Source of the DNA: Odobenus rosmarus divergens
Lineage: Eukaryota > Chordata > Mammalia > Carnivora > Odobenidae
Length of the DNA stretch: 64,000 nt
NCBI RefSeq assembly: GCF_000321225.1
Contig: NW_004451007.1
Coordinates: forward strand, 278,296 to 342,295
Direction of reading: 5' to 3'
How positions within the stretch are numbered: position 1 is the stretch's first letter; every line of letters begins with the position of its first letter. Below, piece by piece: positions 1 to 13,109 of the stretch. A program made the position numbers and the translations under genes. Below the pieces are notes generated by a model. It did not search any database and had not been told where the DNA came from. It was given only the letters and a program-made list of their open reading frames with translations.

Positions 1-78
1 TAATCAAAGAAAATGATCAACCCATTTCAAAAGAATACTGTTAAAAAAAAAGTTCCAAAGTTCTCATTAAAGAATGAC

Positions 79-120
79 AGAAGAAGAAAGAAAGAAAGAA
101 AGAAGGAAGAAAGAAAGAAA

Positions 121-193
<73 letters not shown>

Positions 194-194
194 A
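79..194 (+). repeat. (GAAA)n microsatellite
   Basis: About 115 bp of nearly pure GAAA/AAAG repeat with a few GAAG interruptions at its left end. The open frames across it are low-complexity artefacts. Confidence 0.97.
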
Positions 195-263
195 CTGGGT
201 GAACCAGTGTTCTCTTGTTGTTGTTTTATAATGCATTTAAGGTTTGATTAGTAGCTGTTTGGC

Positions 264-288
264 TGTGTGTGTGTGTGTGTGCGTGTGC
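264..288 (+). repeat. (TG)n microsatellite
   Basis: Short TG dinucleotide run with one GC interruption. Confidence 0.9.
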
Positions 289-299
289 ATGCTCTGACT

Positions 300-1490
300 T
301 CAGCTTGTGAGCAGTATGAAGGTCACATAAGATTTTGATGGAGATTTTAAGAATAAAACCCAAATCATGTACCTAAGGAAGGCTTAGTCAGTATACCTTA
401 ATGGTTATTGATGTATGTAATATGTATTAAAACCAGCTTTTTATTTCTTAAAGACCATTCCAAAAGTTCAAAAGTTACACTCTGATTAGATGGGAAAATT
501 TTAAATCTGAGTTGCTTGAGAAGAGAGAATATGCATAATTACTAGGTAAAATAATATTTTATGTTAAAAAAAAGAATTTTCCAAATCCTGAAAATTACTT
601 TTTAAATAGGCATCAATAAAGTTTTTTTCCTTGTTCCCGGACAAACCCATGGACGACACTGGGGGCAACTTCATAATCCATCAGAAAATTCAAAACCAAA
701 AAACAATCCAAGGAACATAAATAATTTGAACTTCAAGAAATTTTCCCACCATTGCCACAAAGTCAAGAGTGGATTATGTTCAGGGGGTATGGTGCAGAGC
801 AGACTCTGAGTGAATGAAGAAGAGACTTTGGGGCAATGTTCCCTTGATTTCCACCAGGTACAGCCATTATTGTCAAGGCCAGACTTTCAGAGGGATGTAC
901 ACAGAGCTGTAAAAGCTTTATTACTTAGAGTTTATGTCCAGCTCATTTTGTATGTCATGCAGCGCCTGGCACCGGACCCCCACTTAAGACAGCTTAATAA
1001 AGAACTGAAATGAGTGAATAAATAAAGGAATACTCAAGGAGTAATCGGACACAAACCACCCTTAACCTGCTAGGAAACAAACAGATCTCCATCAGTAATT
1101 AAGTGCAATCTACCACACAATCAAAGTCCTCAGAGATTAAAATTCTGGAATTTGAGATCATCAAGTTTCCAACTGAAGGAGATGTCTTCTGCATAATTTA
1201 TAAACCATTCAATAATGCCTTAGTATTAAGCAATACTGAGTGGACATTCAATAAATGATCTATAATAATGTAACTATAGAAATGGCATTTCTGCTATTTA
1301 TATACACCAACTCTTTTGCGCCCTGGGACAGAAACTATAACCCAATATCCACTCTCACCTATTTCCAAAGTAAAAGAATTTTTAGCTGGGCATACTGCAG
1401 CTCAGAATACAGAGTTCATTTCCTTGCCTCCCTTTAGGTTGTTGTGCCTCAGAAGAAACTCTGGCTAATGGGACGCCAGGGTGAGTGATA
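300..1490. other. Intron 2 stretch without a recognised element
   Basis: AT-rich single-copy-like sequence. The longest frame (810-1013, 67 codons) has no match that I recognise and no splice context; I treat it as chance. Confidence 0.5.
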
Positions 1491-1499
1491 TGTGCAACT

Positions 1500-1765
1500 T
1501 CCAGATCATGCCTTTAAAAAGAAGGGACATTCTCCGCTTTCCAGCTGTCTAGACTGTGAGCCTGACTGTTAGCCATCTTGGAATGCAAATGAGAGCATCA
1601 CTCTTGGAAGGCAAAACAATGACAAAGAGGGAGCCTGGATCTATGGATAACTTCACAGAGGAAAGCCACCCTACCTTCCCTGAATGCTGACGTCCAAATG
1701 ACCACTTGTGAGAGAAATAAACTTCTTTCCCAAGTTACTATTATTTCTAGGTCTTGTTTCACACA
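1500..1765 (+). repeat. Possible old LTR or other interspersed repeat fragment
   Basis: The segment ending in GAGAGAAATAAACTTCTTTC resembles the polyadenylation-signal region of ancient mammalian LTR-type repeats. Family not assigned. Confidence 0.3.
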
Positions 1766-1857
1766 GCCAAATTTGTGTATTACCTAATTCATAAAGCAAG
1801 TGAACAAAAGCCACTCCTTTTAATTATTCCTAAGTACTCTGGTTAAATAATCTCTCT

Positions 1858-1885
1858 CACACACACACAGGCACACACACACACA
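1858..1885 (+). repeat. (CA)n microsatellite, interrupted
   Basis: Two CA runs separated by a single AGG interruption. Confidence 0.9.
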
Positions 1886-2504
1886 GGACTGGAACAATGG
1901 AAGGAGACACACATATGTCTGTAGTATGTGTGTGTAGAGGTCCCAATCATTTTCAGATGCCATATCTGGCCCATATCAAAGGCCCAACACATTTCTTAAA
2001 CTCCCTCCCCCTTAATACATTCGTCTCCCCTGGAGACTTTAAAATACGGCTAATTGAGAACTTGAGCAAAGAAATTACAGACTATTCAGTAACAAAAAAA
2101 ATACAGATTTTGATACGTAGGTCATATGCATCATGTAGTTTTCCCCCAAAGTTTTGCTGTTATGTAGTCCTAGACATAAAACAAATATATGCCTGTTTAT
2201 GACCAAAATTGATATTTCATCCAATAGTACATGGCTAGACAGCCTGTGTGTATTTAGAAGGTGAGACATGACCATAATAAAGAAGATAGATGAGCAGTAA
2301 TATAAAAGAGATAGATATAAAAGGAAGGCATGATTTATGCCCAAGCCGGACAGAAAACCTATGGTACTTCATCGACCCCATCTCTCCTATCCTAAATTGT
2401 AACCTAAGAGTGAAAGAACAGTATTGAAAAAATATTCAGACACAACATACACAGGTCATTCCTGGACACAGATATCACCCAGACTATCAAGAAGTTGTCT
2501 TGTT

Positions 2505-2686
2505 GGGGCACCTGGGTGGCTCATGCCTTCAGCTCAGGTCATGATCCCAGAGTCTTGAGATCAAGTCCCGCATCGGGCTCCCTGCTCCGCGGGAAGCCTG
2601 CTTCTCCCTCTCCCACTCTCCCTACTTGTGTTCCCTCTCTTGCTGTGTCTCTCTCTGTCAAATAAATAAAATCTTAAAAAAAAAAA
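2505..2686 (+). mobile_element. Can-SINE (tRNA-derived carnivore SINE)
   Basis: Full-length: head GGGGCACCTGGGTGGCTCA, middle CCCGCATCGGGCTCCCTGCTC, CT-rich segment, tail AATAAATAAAATCTT followed by A(n). Target-site duplication of 16 bp (2489-2504 and 2687-2702) with one mismatch. Confidence 0.96.
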
Positions 2687-2702
2687 AAGAAGTTGTATTG
2701 TT

Positions 2703-4029
2703 GTTATTATTTCCTTTGGGAACAATTTCCTGATTAGAAAATTAAAATTGTTTATCAAGGGTTTCAGCCCTTCTCAAGAGAAAGCCCCTTTGGCCACAAG
2801 TGTAAACTTTTACTCAAGGAATCCAACTGTCCCCACAGGCACTGTGTCAGCTGATAGCTAATAGGCTCATTACAAGTCAAGGACAAATAGAGAAACCCAT
2901 GGAAACCACAGTGAAACACTAATGTTATTCTGTGCAGTTTCACCTAAGTATTCAACACTTAGAATATGTTTTACTCAATAGCTAGCTTTCAATCAGCTAG
3001 AAACGACCACAAGAAATCCTCAGCCTTCTGGTTACTCAGGGGTGAAGGGTCAATAGAAAACACCTAAATAAACTAAATTGTCCAGCACATCATTACAAAT
3101 GACATATGAAAACATGTGAATGTTTTCTTAAAGAAACACATATTTTCATCTTAACCGCTCTATTTAAACTATTCTCAGGGGCCTCAAAGACTGCCCCTTC
3201 ACCAGATGCAACCTTTTCATTATGTCTCATTTTTCTTGGCTTCCCTGCAGTATTTCAACTCTTTGGTCATTCCTTAATTCTTGAGATTTTTTTTGTCCTT
3301 AACTTAGGTTGTACCGATTTCCCTCTAACCTCCTTCAGCTCCACATTTGGGTCCCATGATTCAGTCTTCCGCATTCTTTTCTTTTCTCTAGATTCCAGTC
3401 TCAAAAGGCCAACTCTAACTATAGATTAGATTCTCGAACCTCTTCCCCAATTCTAGAAAACCCAAGTCACAGCTGCTGGATGTTCTCTCCCTAGTTATCT
3501 TTCTAACAATCAGAATTCTTTATCCTTTTTCATTAATCCAACAGAAATTTGAGTATTTTCTGTGTGCCCGGATTAGGGTTAGCAAGAAAAACAAGGTCAC
3601 TAGAGTGCCATAAAATAAAACCACATTCACATTAGTGCAGTCAACCATAAAGTGTTGGACTGGGGGAATGACAGCACCTATCCCCATGGTGGTACACAAA
3701 GCTTCAACACTTGACCTGGGTTTTATAAAAATCCCAAGCAGAGAAATTAGCAGGACAGAGCGGGACGAGCAATATGTACAGAGGTGTGTCGATGAGGGAG
3801 GGCAGGACTTGTACACACTTTGCTCAGCAGAGCTATAACTCAAGATGTCAGGAGAGGAGGATGGTCTTCCTTTATCACTCTTGATCTTTAGTCTTGGTGC
3901 TTCCTTATTTCAGGTAATACTATCAGTGTTCTTCTAGTTTCTTCTAGATCTTGAAAGTCTTAAGCTCCCTTCTCCTCTTGGTACCTCATGCCCAACAAAT
4001 GCCAAACAGAAAATCAGAGTTGGTTTCAT
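2703..4029. other. Intron 2 stretch, mostly unassigned
   Basis: AT-rich. The part from about 3535 to 3700 has the look of an ancient, diverged interspersed repeat. A 107-codon frame at 3106-3429 is not recognised and is not supported as coding. Confidence 0.4.
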
Positions 4030-4042
4030 CTAATTCATGCCT

Positions 4043-4241
4043 GAGTTTTTTTTTTTTTAAGATTTTATTTATTTATTTGACAGAGAGACAGCGAGAGAAG
4101 GAACACAAGCAGGGGGAGTGGGAGAGGGAGAAGCAGGCTTCCCGCCGAGCAGGGAGCCCGATGCGGGGCTCGATCCCAGGACCCTGGGATCATGACCTGA
4201 GCCAAAGGCAGACGCTTAACCATTGAGCCACTCAAGTGCCC
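4043..4241 (-). mobile_element. Can-SINE inserted in an L2-like repeat
   Basis: Reverse-oriented full-length element (poly-T, AAGATTTTATTTATTTATTTGA, ending at GAGCCACTCAAGTGCC). Perfect 13-bp target duplication at 4030-4042 and 4242-4254. Confidence 0.96.
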
Positions 4242-4254
4242 CTAATTCATGCCT

Positions 4255-4480
4255 AGGTTTTAAGGCCAGGCTCAACTGCCATGTCTTCAGGAAGCTTTCC
4301 TAATCTCCACCACAGACACAAGTAATCACTCCTTCAGGGATCCCTAAAACTTCAACTCTCTGTATTCATCCTCAGCACCACGATTTGATAGAAAGCTCAC
4401 AGAACACATAACTGTCTAGTTAGATTTGCACTACGGTGTTTTTACACAGCAGGTACTCAAAGATGTTGCCTTTTCTCCAA
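4255..4480 (+). mobile_element. L2-like LINE fragment
   Basis: The segment CTCAACTGCCATGTCTTCAG followed by GAAGCTTTCCTAATCTCC is the diverged form of the L2 3' region (CTTCCAGGAAGCCTTCCCTGA-type). It is split by the Can-SINE just to its left. Confidence 0.5.
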
Positions 4481-4489
4481 GTACTTTTT

Positions 4490-6870
4490 TAAATTTCCTA
4501 TTCATTTTTACACTGCCTCTTATTATGGAGAGTATTTTAACACTCTCATATTACTCTATTAGCAAGGTCATCATAAATTCAGTTAGCTAGGTTGTCTTTT
4601 ATTATTTTTTAATTAACGCACTCCATGGAAGGAAGGCGGCCTAAGCCATTTGCCAAATTCCTTCCAAGTCTAGAATTCTAGTCTTCCATCTTATAAATAT
4701 GGTTAACTAAAAATTATTAGTGTTAAGATTTCTAATGATAAGACACTGAGAAGTAACTTTCAAATCAACACATTGTAAGGAGATTTCTCCAAACATTTTT
4801 TCTTCTTTTTTTCCCTCCAAACTTTCTTAAACACAACCCTTTTAGCACACTAGAAGTCATGCACTTCATTCTTGCCTAAGAATATAAACATTGTCTTACA
4901 ACCCTTAAACGGAAACTAAAAAACAGACATTCTTCAATGGGCCTCATATTAATGATTTAACTATATTCTATTAAAAATAAGCAATTTCTAATAAATAGGA
5001 CAACCTCTACTGAGATAGGATTTTTCCAGCAAAAACAATCTGAGGACATTTCTGGGTTATGATGAAAGTTCATGAAAAACACATGAAGATATGAGAGCCA
5101 ACAAGGTGACAAACTGTGCTTTAGCACCTTATACAAAGGATCAATTTTCACATCTCAGTTCTGTCTAACTCAACCCAAGTGTCAGAAAACTGATATCCCA
5201 AATACTCTAAAAACACTCCTCCAAATACACAGAGATTTTTAAAGCTAAGATGAAAGCTGCTAAAAAGTCTCACTAAGAGCAAATCCTGAACAAAGCATAA
5301 AAACCCAGAAAGCAAGTACAATAGATTCCAATTTGTTTTATTCATGTTGCATATAAATGAATCTACGTTAAAATTACAGCTGACAGATTACCTCTCCAGT
5401 GCTATGATAATCCATATACTTTCCACAATCACGCTGCTAACCTGTGGGCATACTTTCATAAAACGAAGGATTTTATTCAAAACCATTTAGCAGCAATCAT
5501 CTTACGTGATTAAGTCATAGATATTAACTAAAACAGTATTTTGCTGATACTCAATTTTTCTTTCTGGAATTGTATGGTTTCTCTTCACTCCTTCTTCATT
5601 ATTCTAGAGGACAGACATGTCTTGGGACGGACCGGGTGAATGAGCTTTGGGGATCCTGTCTGGAGGGGGATCCAAAGTGTTGCTCCATCCTGGGTAATAA
5701 GGGGGAAAAAAACCTCAAACATAATGCTGATTGTGCTTTGGAACAGGAAAACAGACACCTTCCTAGCCCGACAGTGATGCTTAGAAGGGAACTGGAACAC
5801 AGACTTCATTACACTGTATTGATCTCACTAAATAAAGGGTTCTAAATGTATTGATCAGCTTGGATTAAACCCCTAACTGTTTGCAGGACCGTGCACGATG
5901 TGAAGCCTGGTTCACTGAACAAGGAAGAACACAAAGCACTTTTGTACTTGGGCAGCCACAGAGCGGCATTTTATACTAAGTAGTAGATTAACATGATTAA
6001 AATAACAGACAGCATTCAGTTGGAGGACAGGCAGGGAGATAAAAATTGTGTTAAATTCAAAGATTTCTTGGTTTTAAAAATGATGTAACAGTAACTTAAA
6101 AGTAAAATGACTTCTAAAAGAGGAATATTTTCTCTTCATATTTCCAAACAGAAAAGCAATTCCGCCTCAATACAGTTGTTCCCTTGAAGCCCCCAAAAGA
6201 TGTCCGTAGTGACTTTTTTAACTCTCTGCAGCAGCTCCCCGCACCTTGTCACTTTCACCATTACCGTAAAATGGTGCACACGGGGGGAGGGGGGCAAATC
6301 CGAGATGAATGTTAAGGTTTGTTTTGTACATATGTTCATTTTCATTTGGAAGAACATGATTTTCTTTAGTCAAACTTAATTTTCATTCAAAATAAGCCTG
6401 AATATGCTGCGAACTGATCTTATTACAATAAAATATTGCTGCCAAAATTTACAGGAGGCTTTAATCTCAGAAAAAGAGAAACCATGCCCCTTTATCCTGG
6501 TTTTCAGAACACGGGCCAACCACGTGCTTCCAAATTTTGTTAGCGTTCATCTTTACACTTTCAAAAAGTTCTCAATTTTAAAACAGTAAGTGTTTTTCTA
6601 AACATCAGCCAAGGGAGTTATTTCCAGAAAGCCTTCCTTCCAAATTCAAAGGGTTAAGTACTCTGATGTACTACCACATTTACCCATCATTCTTACTCTA
6701 CCATTACTACTCCAATATTTTGGTATTTAAAAGAGAGGATGGCAATAATTTAGTAGTAAATCACTACATTAATCTCTCCTCTATTTCTTGTCTTTTCAAC
6801 CTCACTGACTAATAATGATTCAAGGATGACTCACTTAACGAAATAAAGTAATTGGTTGTAGTTGGGGGGG
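4490..6870. other. Intron 2 stretch without a recognised element
   Basis: AT-rich. The frame at 5570-5845 (91 codons) and its reverse shadow match no family that I know. A GC-richer block (5600-5800) and the G-run at 6282-6295 are the only compositional features. Confidence 0.4.
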
Positions 6871-6879
6871 TGGCAGGGG

Positions 6880-7060
6880 GACCAGCCCAGGGACTGAATC
6901 CAAACTTGAATGCAGTCCAAATCTTGGTTTAGCTTCCAAAGGGCTACACAGTACAGTATCTCAGGCAAGTTGCTCTGCCTTTGAGCTTCTGTATTATGGA
7001 GCAGACACCGCTTACTCGCTGGGTTGGTTCTAAAGTTTTAAGAAAATTATTTGAAAACAC
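6880..7060 (+). repeat. Possible MIR fragment
   Basis: The order AAATCTTGG, then a CTCAGGCAAGTTGCTCTGCCTTT-like segment, resembles the MIR core, but is strongly diverged. Confidence 0.35.
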
Positions 7061-7497
7061 CATTAGAGACAAAAATTAGTTATTTAAAAAACTGCCTAGG
7101 GTTTAGATTCTAACACCTTTATGTCCACTTTATCTGGAGAATGCCAGAGCTGTTACACAAATATTAAGGACATTTTAGCTCGGGAAGAGGAGGAGAGAGA
7201 CTTCCACTTTAATATTTATGTTTCAGTATATCACATACGAGAAAACTCTCCAAGTTCCTTCCTCTGAAGGTCAAGAAGCCAGAAACCCCAGTACATTACT
7301 GTTCAGCCATTGATTCATTTAACCAATATTTACAAAGTACCTAGAATGAAGAAAGTAGCTCTGCTGCTCAATTAATACATTGAATGCAAAAGCTATTATC
7401 TACCAGTAGTGATTCCAAAGAAGACAGAAGGTAGAAGGGAGTAAGACTCAAAGAAGATATTTAAATTCATTTTCTTCTTAAAAAGCGGGACAAGATT

Positions 7498-7703
7498 GGG
7501 GCGCCTGGGTGGCTCAGTCTTTAAGGGTCTGCCTTTGGCTCGTGTCATGGTCCCAGGGTCCTGGGATTGAGTCCTGAATCATCTGGCTCCTTGCTCCGCA
7601 GGAAGCCTGCTTCTCCCTCTCCCGCTCCCCCTGCTTGTGTTCCCTCTCTCACTGTGTCTCTCTGTCAAAGAAAGAAAGAAAGAAAGAAAGAATCCTTAAA
7701 AAA
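7498..7703 (+). mobile_element. Can-SINE with (AAAG)n tail
   Basis: Full-length head and middle. The usual AATAAATAAA tail has turned into an AAAG microsatellite (about 7667-7691) before the ATCCTTA(n) end. Target duplication of 17 bp at 7481-7497 and 7704-7720 with two mismatches. Confidence 0.95.
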
Positions 7704-7903
7704 AAAAGTGGGCCAAGATTAAGTAGAAATACACTGCGAAGGGGCAGTAAGGAGGAAGTGAACCCAAATGCTTGCTTTATAAAAATGGACTTATTTACCC
7801 TAATATATTAATTTATTAAAAGTAACCATTAATTGACTCAGTTTCTGAAAACTTCATGTTGAAAAGGAAGGGGTGGAAGAAAAAAATGCTAAATTATCAC
7901 CAT

Positions 7904-8090
7904 GAATATTTATTTAGCATTTACTATGTGGTGGGCATTGTTCTAAGCACTTTATAAGTATTAACTTATTTACTTATCCTAACAGGCATGTGAATAGGGA
8001 CTGTCCTTATCCTCAGGAAACTGAAGTTAACAGAAGGGGTGAAATCTTGGGTATTGTTTATGACCTAGAGCTCACAGCTCCTGATTACAA
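7904..8090 (-). mobile_element. MIR-type SINE, minus strand
   Basis: The reverse MIR signature is seen: TTTACTATGTGGTGGGCATT, GTTCTAAGCACTTTATAAGT, ATTAACTTATTTA, then CAGGAAACTGAAG. Confidence 0.8.
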
Positions 8091-8225
8091 AATATATGCA
8101 TTTACATTTAAGAAATATTTGGTGGTGTGGAAAATATAAAAGATAATTTAATCATTTTCCTTAATTTTGCACTGAAAATGGGAAACTGAAAGCTTACCTT
8201 AAGTATATTTAAGTATAGTATCTTT

Positions 8226-8338
8226 TTTTTTTTTTAGATTTTATTTTTAAGTCATCTCTATACCCAACATGGGGCTCGAACTCACAACCCCAAGATCAAG
8301 AGTTGCATGCTTCACTGACTGAGCCAGCCAGGCACCCC
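8226..8338 (-). mobile_element. Short Can-SINE variant
   Basis: The short carnivore SINE form (TTTTAAGTCATCTCTATACC, CATGGGGCTCGAACTCACAA, ending GAGCCAGCCAGGCACCCC). Perfect 16-bp target duplication at 8210-8225 and 8339-8354. Confidence 0.94.
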
Positions 8339-9307
8339 TAAGTATAGTATCTTTATAGGAAAAAAGTGAGTTCATGGTCAACTGCATTGTCTAACACTTG
8401 GAACTGCTCAGACTGACACAATGATGGTTCACATTTAATAAAAAGACATTGTTAAAAGGTCATATATTGTTATTCTAGAGGAAACACCCAGATGCCTATG
8501 CTTTTACAAGTGGTCAAATATTTTTATTTGGATATTGTCATCATCCTGAGAAAAATGGACCTTAGAAATCTATAACTATTTTCTCAATTATATATTGTTC
8601 TCAAATGCAAATATGAAATTAAATTTAAATAGAATAATTGGGGGAGGTTATATGATTATATAATAAACTTTAAAAAATCAAAATGAATCATTTCTTCAAA
8701 ACACAGTACAGTGTATATGCTAGCCTTAGAAAGATGACATGGAGCCTTTGGAAAAAACATGGAATCTTCCATATATTAGTAACCGGGTGCTTCTGCAAAT
8801 TCTCTAGATTTTCTAAATCTGTTTACTCAATCCCTTTAAAATATGTATAAAATATGCCCCAACTGACTGTTATGATAATTAAGCTAAATAACACATCTAA
8901 AGCCCCTAACAGTATCTGGAACTCAAGCAAATTTGGTACATTTACATAAACATAAAACATAGTCAAAGGGTTTCCAATCTCTTGCCTACAAATAATTACC
9001 TTTGAAAAAAATCTTAAGATTGGGTAAATCTCTCCAATTTTCTAATCTCCGAAATAAAGAGAACAAGTGAGTGATAGCCATCACTGATTTCAAACATTAT
9101 TGAGTGTGCTGTGCTTGGCACAAGAGATAGAGATGTGAATAAGAGAGGCCATCCTAACAGAACTGCAAGGTGAGCATGGAAAAGAGACTTTCTAGAATTG
9201 AAAGGTGAACAGAGGGGCTAGTAGGCGCTGGAGAGGCAGATCAGCACAAGCAAAGATATGGCAGTGTGACCAAATGGGACAGCCAGACCCATCAATTAGT
9301 TCCACAT

Positions 9308-9477
9308 GGGGCGCCTGGGTGCCTCAGATGGTTAAGCATCTGCCTTCCGTTCAAGTCATGATCCCGGGATCCTGGGATCAAGGCTCGCATTGGGCTCCCT
9401 GCTCCGTGGACAGCCTGCATCTTCTCTCTCTCTCTCATTCAAATCAATCAATCAATCAAGCTTAAAAAAAAAAATAA
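9308..9477 (+). mobile_element. Can-SINE
   Basis: Head GGGGCGCCTGGGTGCCTCAG, a shortened CT-rich segment, and an AATCAATCAATCAAGCTT tail with A(n). Target duplication of about 10 bp at 9298-9307 and 9478-9487. Confidence 0.93.
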
Positions 9478-9559
9478 TAGTTCCACAAATGAGCTGAGAA
9501 TATCCACAAGGGTTAAAGGGCAAAAAAACTGTGGAGGCATGCTCCAGGACGAGACCCTG

Positions 9560-9760
9560 CAAGAAAGGGCCATCCACACTAGGCCCAAGTGGCTAGACTT
9601 TCTCCTCAAGGCACTGTGAGCCCATGTGGACCATCGTGAGTCCTTGGGCAGGAAACAGACAAAATAGCTGCCTTGTATAAAGAATTCCAGCAGCAGTATG
9701 AGAGCGAGCGAGCTTGAAGAGGAACTGTAGTACTTAAAAAAAAAAAAAAAGTAAGTATTG
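9560..9760 (+). repeat. Possible ancient interspersed repeat
   Basis: Vague similarity to an abundant old mammalian repeat (CCAAGTGGCTAGACTTTCTC region). Family not assigned. It ends near an A16 run. Confidence 0.25.
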
Positions 9761-9769
9761 TTACTTATT

Positions 9770-12590
9770 AAATCTTCTCTTGTATAGAAAAAAAATTGTC
9801 AAGTCATCCAAATCCACCACACTAATATGAAGGAAATAATACTAAAATCTACAGGGCTCTCCCCCAGTTCCCAGAGGAGCAGTTATGGATTTAGTTGATG
9901 GATTCAACTTTTGAGTGGCTTGGGAATTTATAAGCTTCCCCTTAATAACAGCAAATTTAAATTCTGGTAGCCATAGTGACAGGTTATTATAGCCCTATCT
10001 GAAATTTGGGAAGCAACCAACAAAGCAAGGCCCTAAGGTAAAGGAAAAATACTTCTTCCTGAACAATGGTCAGCAAGTATTCCACATATATTCAAAAACA
10101 GTTAAGATTTTATTTAGCCTTATCAAAATAATGCCCATTCCTCTTTTTAATAAGAAAAATAATATATTAACAGAGCACAAAAACTGATTATGATACAGTA
10201 ATTTAAGTCATGCCAAGAGAAGAAAATTTACAATTATGTATCGATAGAACTGGATCTAAAATAAAAAGTGGGGTTTAATTATGGTTGGAGGTAGCACTGC
10301 CCTAATGCATACAAGTCCTTCAAGGCTATTTCAGTACACATGCAATCACAAAATTATTTCAGAAAGGAACAAAAACGTGTAACATTTCCCTTTTCATTTC
10401 ATATTTACATATGAACTCAGCTAATTGTATGGCTAATATATTGCAAAGCTCTATATGCTTAGGCATCAAGAGTATATTGTGATGCTGGCCAAAGAGGATG
10501 GTGCACAAATATTTTGCCAAGCTAAACTATTACTCAATGACTTACAATCCTAAAAGAATGCTCAGTAACAAATATTTTAGATACTGAATGAGAAAATAAA
10601 GAAATGACTGATGACTAGTTAGATGCCATCCTGGGACACCTCCAATGTTCCCAGGACACACAACTGAAGGAAATAGTGAAACAGTATGGTTTCCTCTATA
10701 CAATTCCAGTATACAATTCCAAAATTGTATACTAACAAGTAACTAACCACTAACAACTAAATGGAGTTTATGCAACTCATTATTACACTTCTGATATACT
10801 TTAAAAATGTTATCATGAAATTTCTTATCAGTTTTTTCTTTGGTTTATCCGTAATCAAATATAAAATTAAAGAGGGTTTTTTTTTAAAAAAAAAGTGAAT
10901 TAATAGGCCATACCAGAATATATAATTAGGTTCTCGAAAACTTTTAAAATTGTAACAAAGTCTCATAATCTTGTCACTTATATTATTTCATGGATTATGC
11001 TTCAAGAACTCTGTGTACAATATAATAAGTGTGTGCCTAAAATATTAGATGTATATATATTTATTTCTCATATATTTGGCTACCCTCCAAAGAACCGTGA
11101 CTGCTAAACTATAATACCCAAAGGGTTACTTTAATATGTCTCAATGGTATTCATGAATTAAGGAGCTAACTGAAGAATGGGTTTAGCGTTACCCCCATTA
11201 TTAATGAGGCTGCCTCTCACGGAAGGACACAAACACACAATAAATAGATTGAGCTTTGCCACACATTTGACACACACCCTATTTATTCAGTTCAGATATA
11301 TCAGTGGTACAAATCAAAGCCTATCTGAATTGCTGTTTTCTTATATTTGAAAGTAAATTTGTAAATTAATTTCACATGCAGCCCACACTGGATGGGTCAT
11401 ACCCATATTCTCTAATGACATTAGATATTTACATACAGGTTTCAGACATATCCTAACAACTAGGCATCATATATTATGTGATTTTTGTCCCCTTTACCTG
11501 CAAACAGGCATTAGGATTGCCATTTTGTGATCTGGTTAATAGCTACTCCCCTGAAAATTATAATTTGTCTTTCAAAATATCATTGATTCCAAGACTGACA
11601 TATTCCTAATGTGAAGCTATTTTCTCTAAGAACGAATTTACTTCCTTCACTTTAATACTTTTAAATCATAGCTGTAAAGAATTTAAGCTCATAAAGAAAA
11701 CCTAACTACCTGCATATAAAAAACTATCTACTTAAACTTAAGCAAATACACTTTAATTGTGGTAATTATCAAAAAAAAAGAAAGAAAAATAATACATAAT
11801 AGAAGTTGGCCTTGATGTCTTTGATAAGCATAAACCGAAGATAATATATCACAACTTTATTTTTCTCTGAGTCCAGCCTATAATTTGTAAAACAGGTGGG
11901 TATCAATTAGTTCTGGCCACAACTTGGAAAATACAAAGGATTAACTATGAAAACTCAGTGATGATGATTCTATATGGTCAGTGGTCATAATTTATATAAC
12001 TTTCTTATTACCCATTTTTAAGACCTTTAGTACTTCATAAGGAAAGTGTCATTAGGTCAAAAAGCAGAATTTTTGGAATAATGCAACATTAAGCACAGTG
12101 TCCCTGTGCTCTGCTACTTCTTCGGCAGAATAATGAACCTCTCTTTTCATTTATAAAATAGATGATATACAATCATAGTGTTCACACCTAACAGATAACA
12201 GTGAGGCACACAGGTGCTAATTCACAAAAAAACGTTTTCATATCCAGTACACAGTGTCTAATAAATAAAAATCAGTTAGAAGCGTTATGAACATTTTGGA
12301 ATTGTATTAACACTAACAGAGGGACCATGGGCATGGGTAGGTACATCATAGCTAGTCATCAGAGGTCCATTTCTACTGGAAAAGAGACAGAAGTCTCTGA
12401 GGCTGAGTACTTCCTCTACCTTAGAATGCAGGGCAAAAGCAATGCTTTTCAAAGTGCAGATATAACAACAGATTATTAGTATCATCTGGAATGGAATGAA
12501 ATGGAAACTGGAGTACATTGCCGTCAATGCTAAGTATATTGTCTTGTGACATATAGATGTGTGGTGTGTATATCTATGCCCCCACCTACG
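9770..12590. other. Long AT-rich intron 2 stretch, no element recognised
   Basis: About 2.8 kb with poly-A and poly-T runs but no SINE, LINE or coding signal that I can support. The low repeat content makes it a place to look for conserved noncoding sequence. Confidence 0.4.
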
Positions 12591-12593
12591 ATT

Positions 12594-12595
<2 letters not shown>

Positions 12596-12630
<35 letters not shown>
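12596..12630 (+). repeat. (CA)n microsatellite
   Basis: Seventeen uninterrupted AC units. Confidence 0.97.
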
Positions 12631-12632
<2 letters not shown>

Positions 12633-13109
12633 TAATACAGAATCATGATGTGAAATGTATTTGTGACGTTTCCCAGTCACAACAATTTCAAAACTAGTGC
12701 TCTAATGGACATGAGTCTATACCCACCCAACTAGGACACCTGTGAAGTAATCACACCACGCCTAGCTAAGGTATCTAAGGCAGAATTAATGGGCCAAAGT
12801 AATGAGATGACAGAGAGCTTCAAGATGTGAGCATAGCAGCTGAGCAGGCCTCCTCAGGGAGCCCTGTCGGAGAGGATTTGGGCTCCGTCCCCAGTGACTA
12901 AAGTCTAAAATTGTGTTACCTCCTCTGGGGCGCAAAGAGCTGTGTTCCTGCCAATACTTTCCAAAGTGGAATTCGACTGTGAGAGCAAGAACTTCTCCAG
13001 AAGAGTGAAAGAACTAAATTTCCTTGGGAAGCTGAGACTTTAGTAATCCCAAATTTCAATGAGCTCCCTTTCAAGAGTTAATTAAAAATTTACCATCAGA
13101 CACATATAT

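Noticed and set aside
79..194. Lys/Arg/Glu-rich and Phe/Ser/Leu-rich frames
   Set aside because: Translation of a GAAA microsatellite.
810..1013. 67-codon frame with protein-like composition
   Set aside because: No family recognised, no flanking splice sites matched to CDH2, and no polyadenylated retrocopy structure.
2505..2686. tRNA gene at a Can-SINE head
   Set aside because: The tRNA-like head is the SINE promoter and does not form a complete tRNA; the same holds for the other SINE copies.
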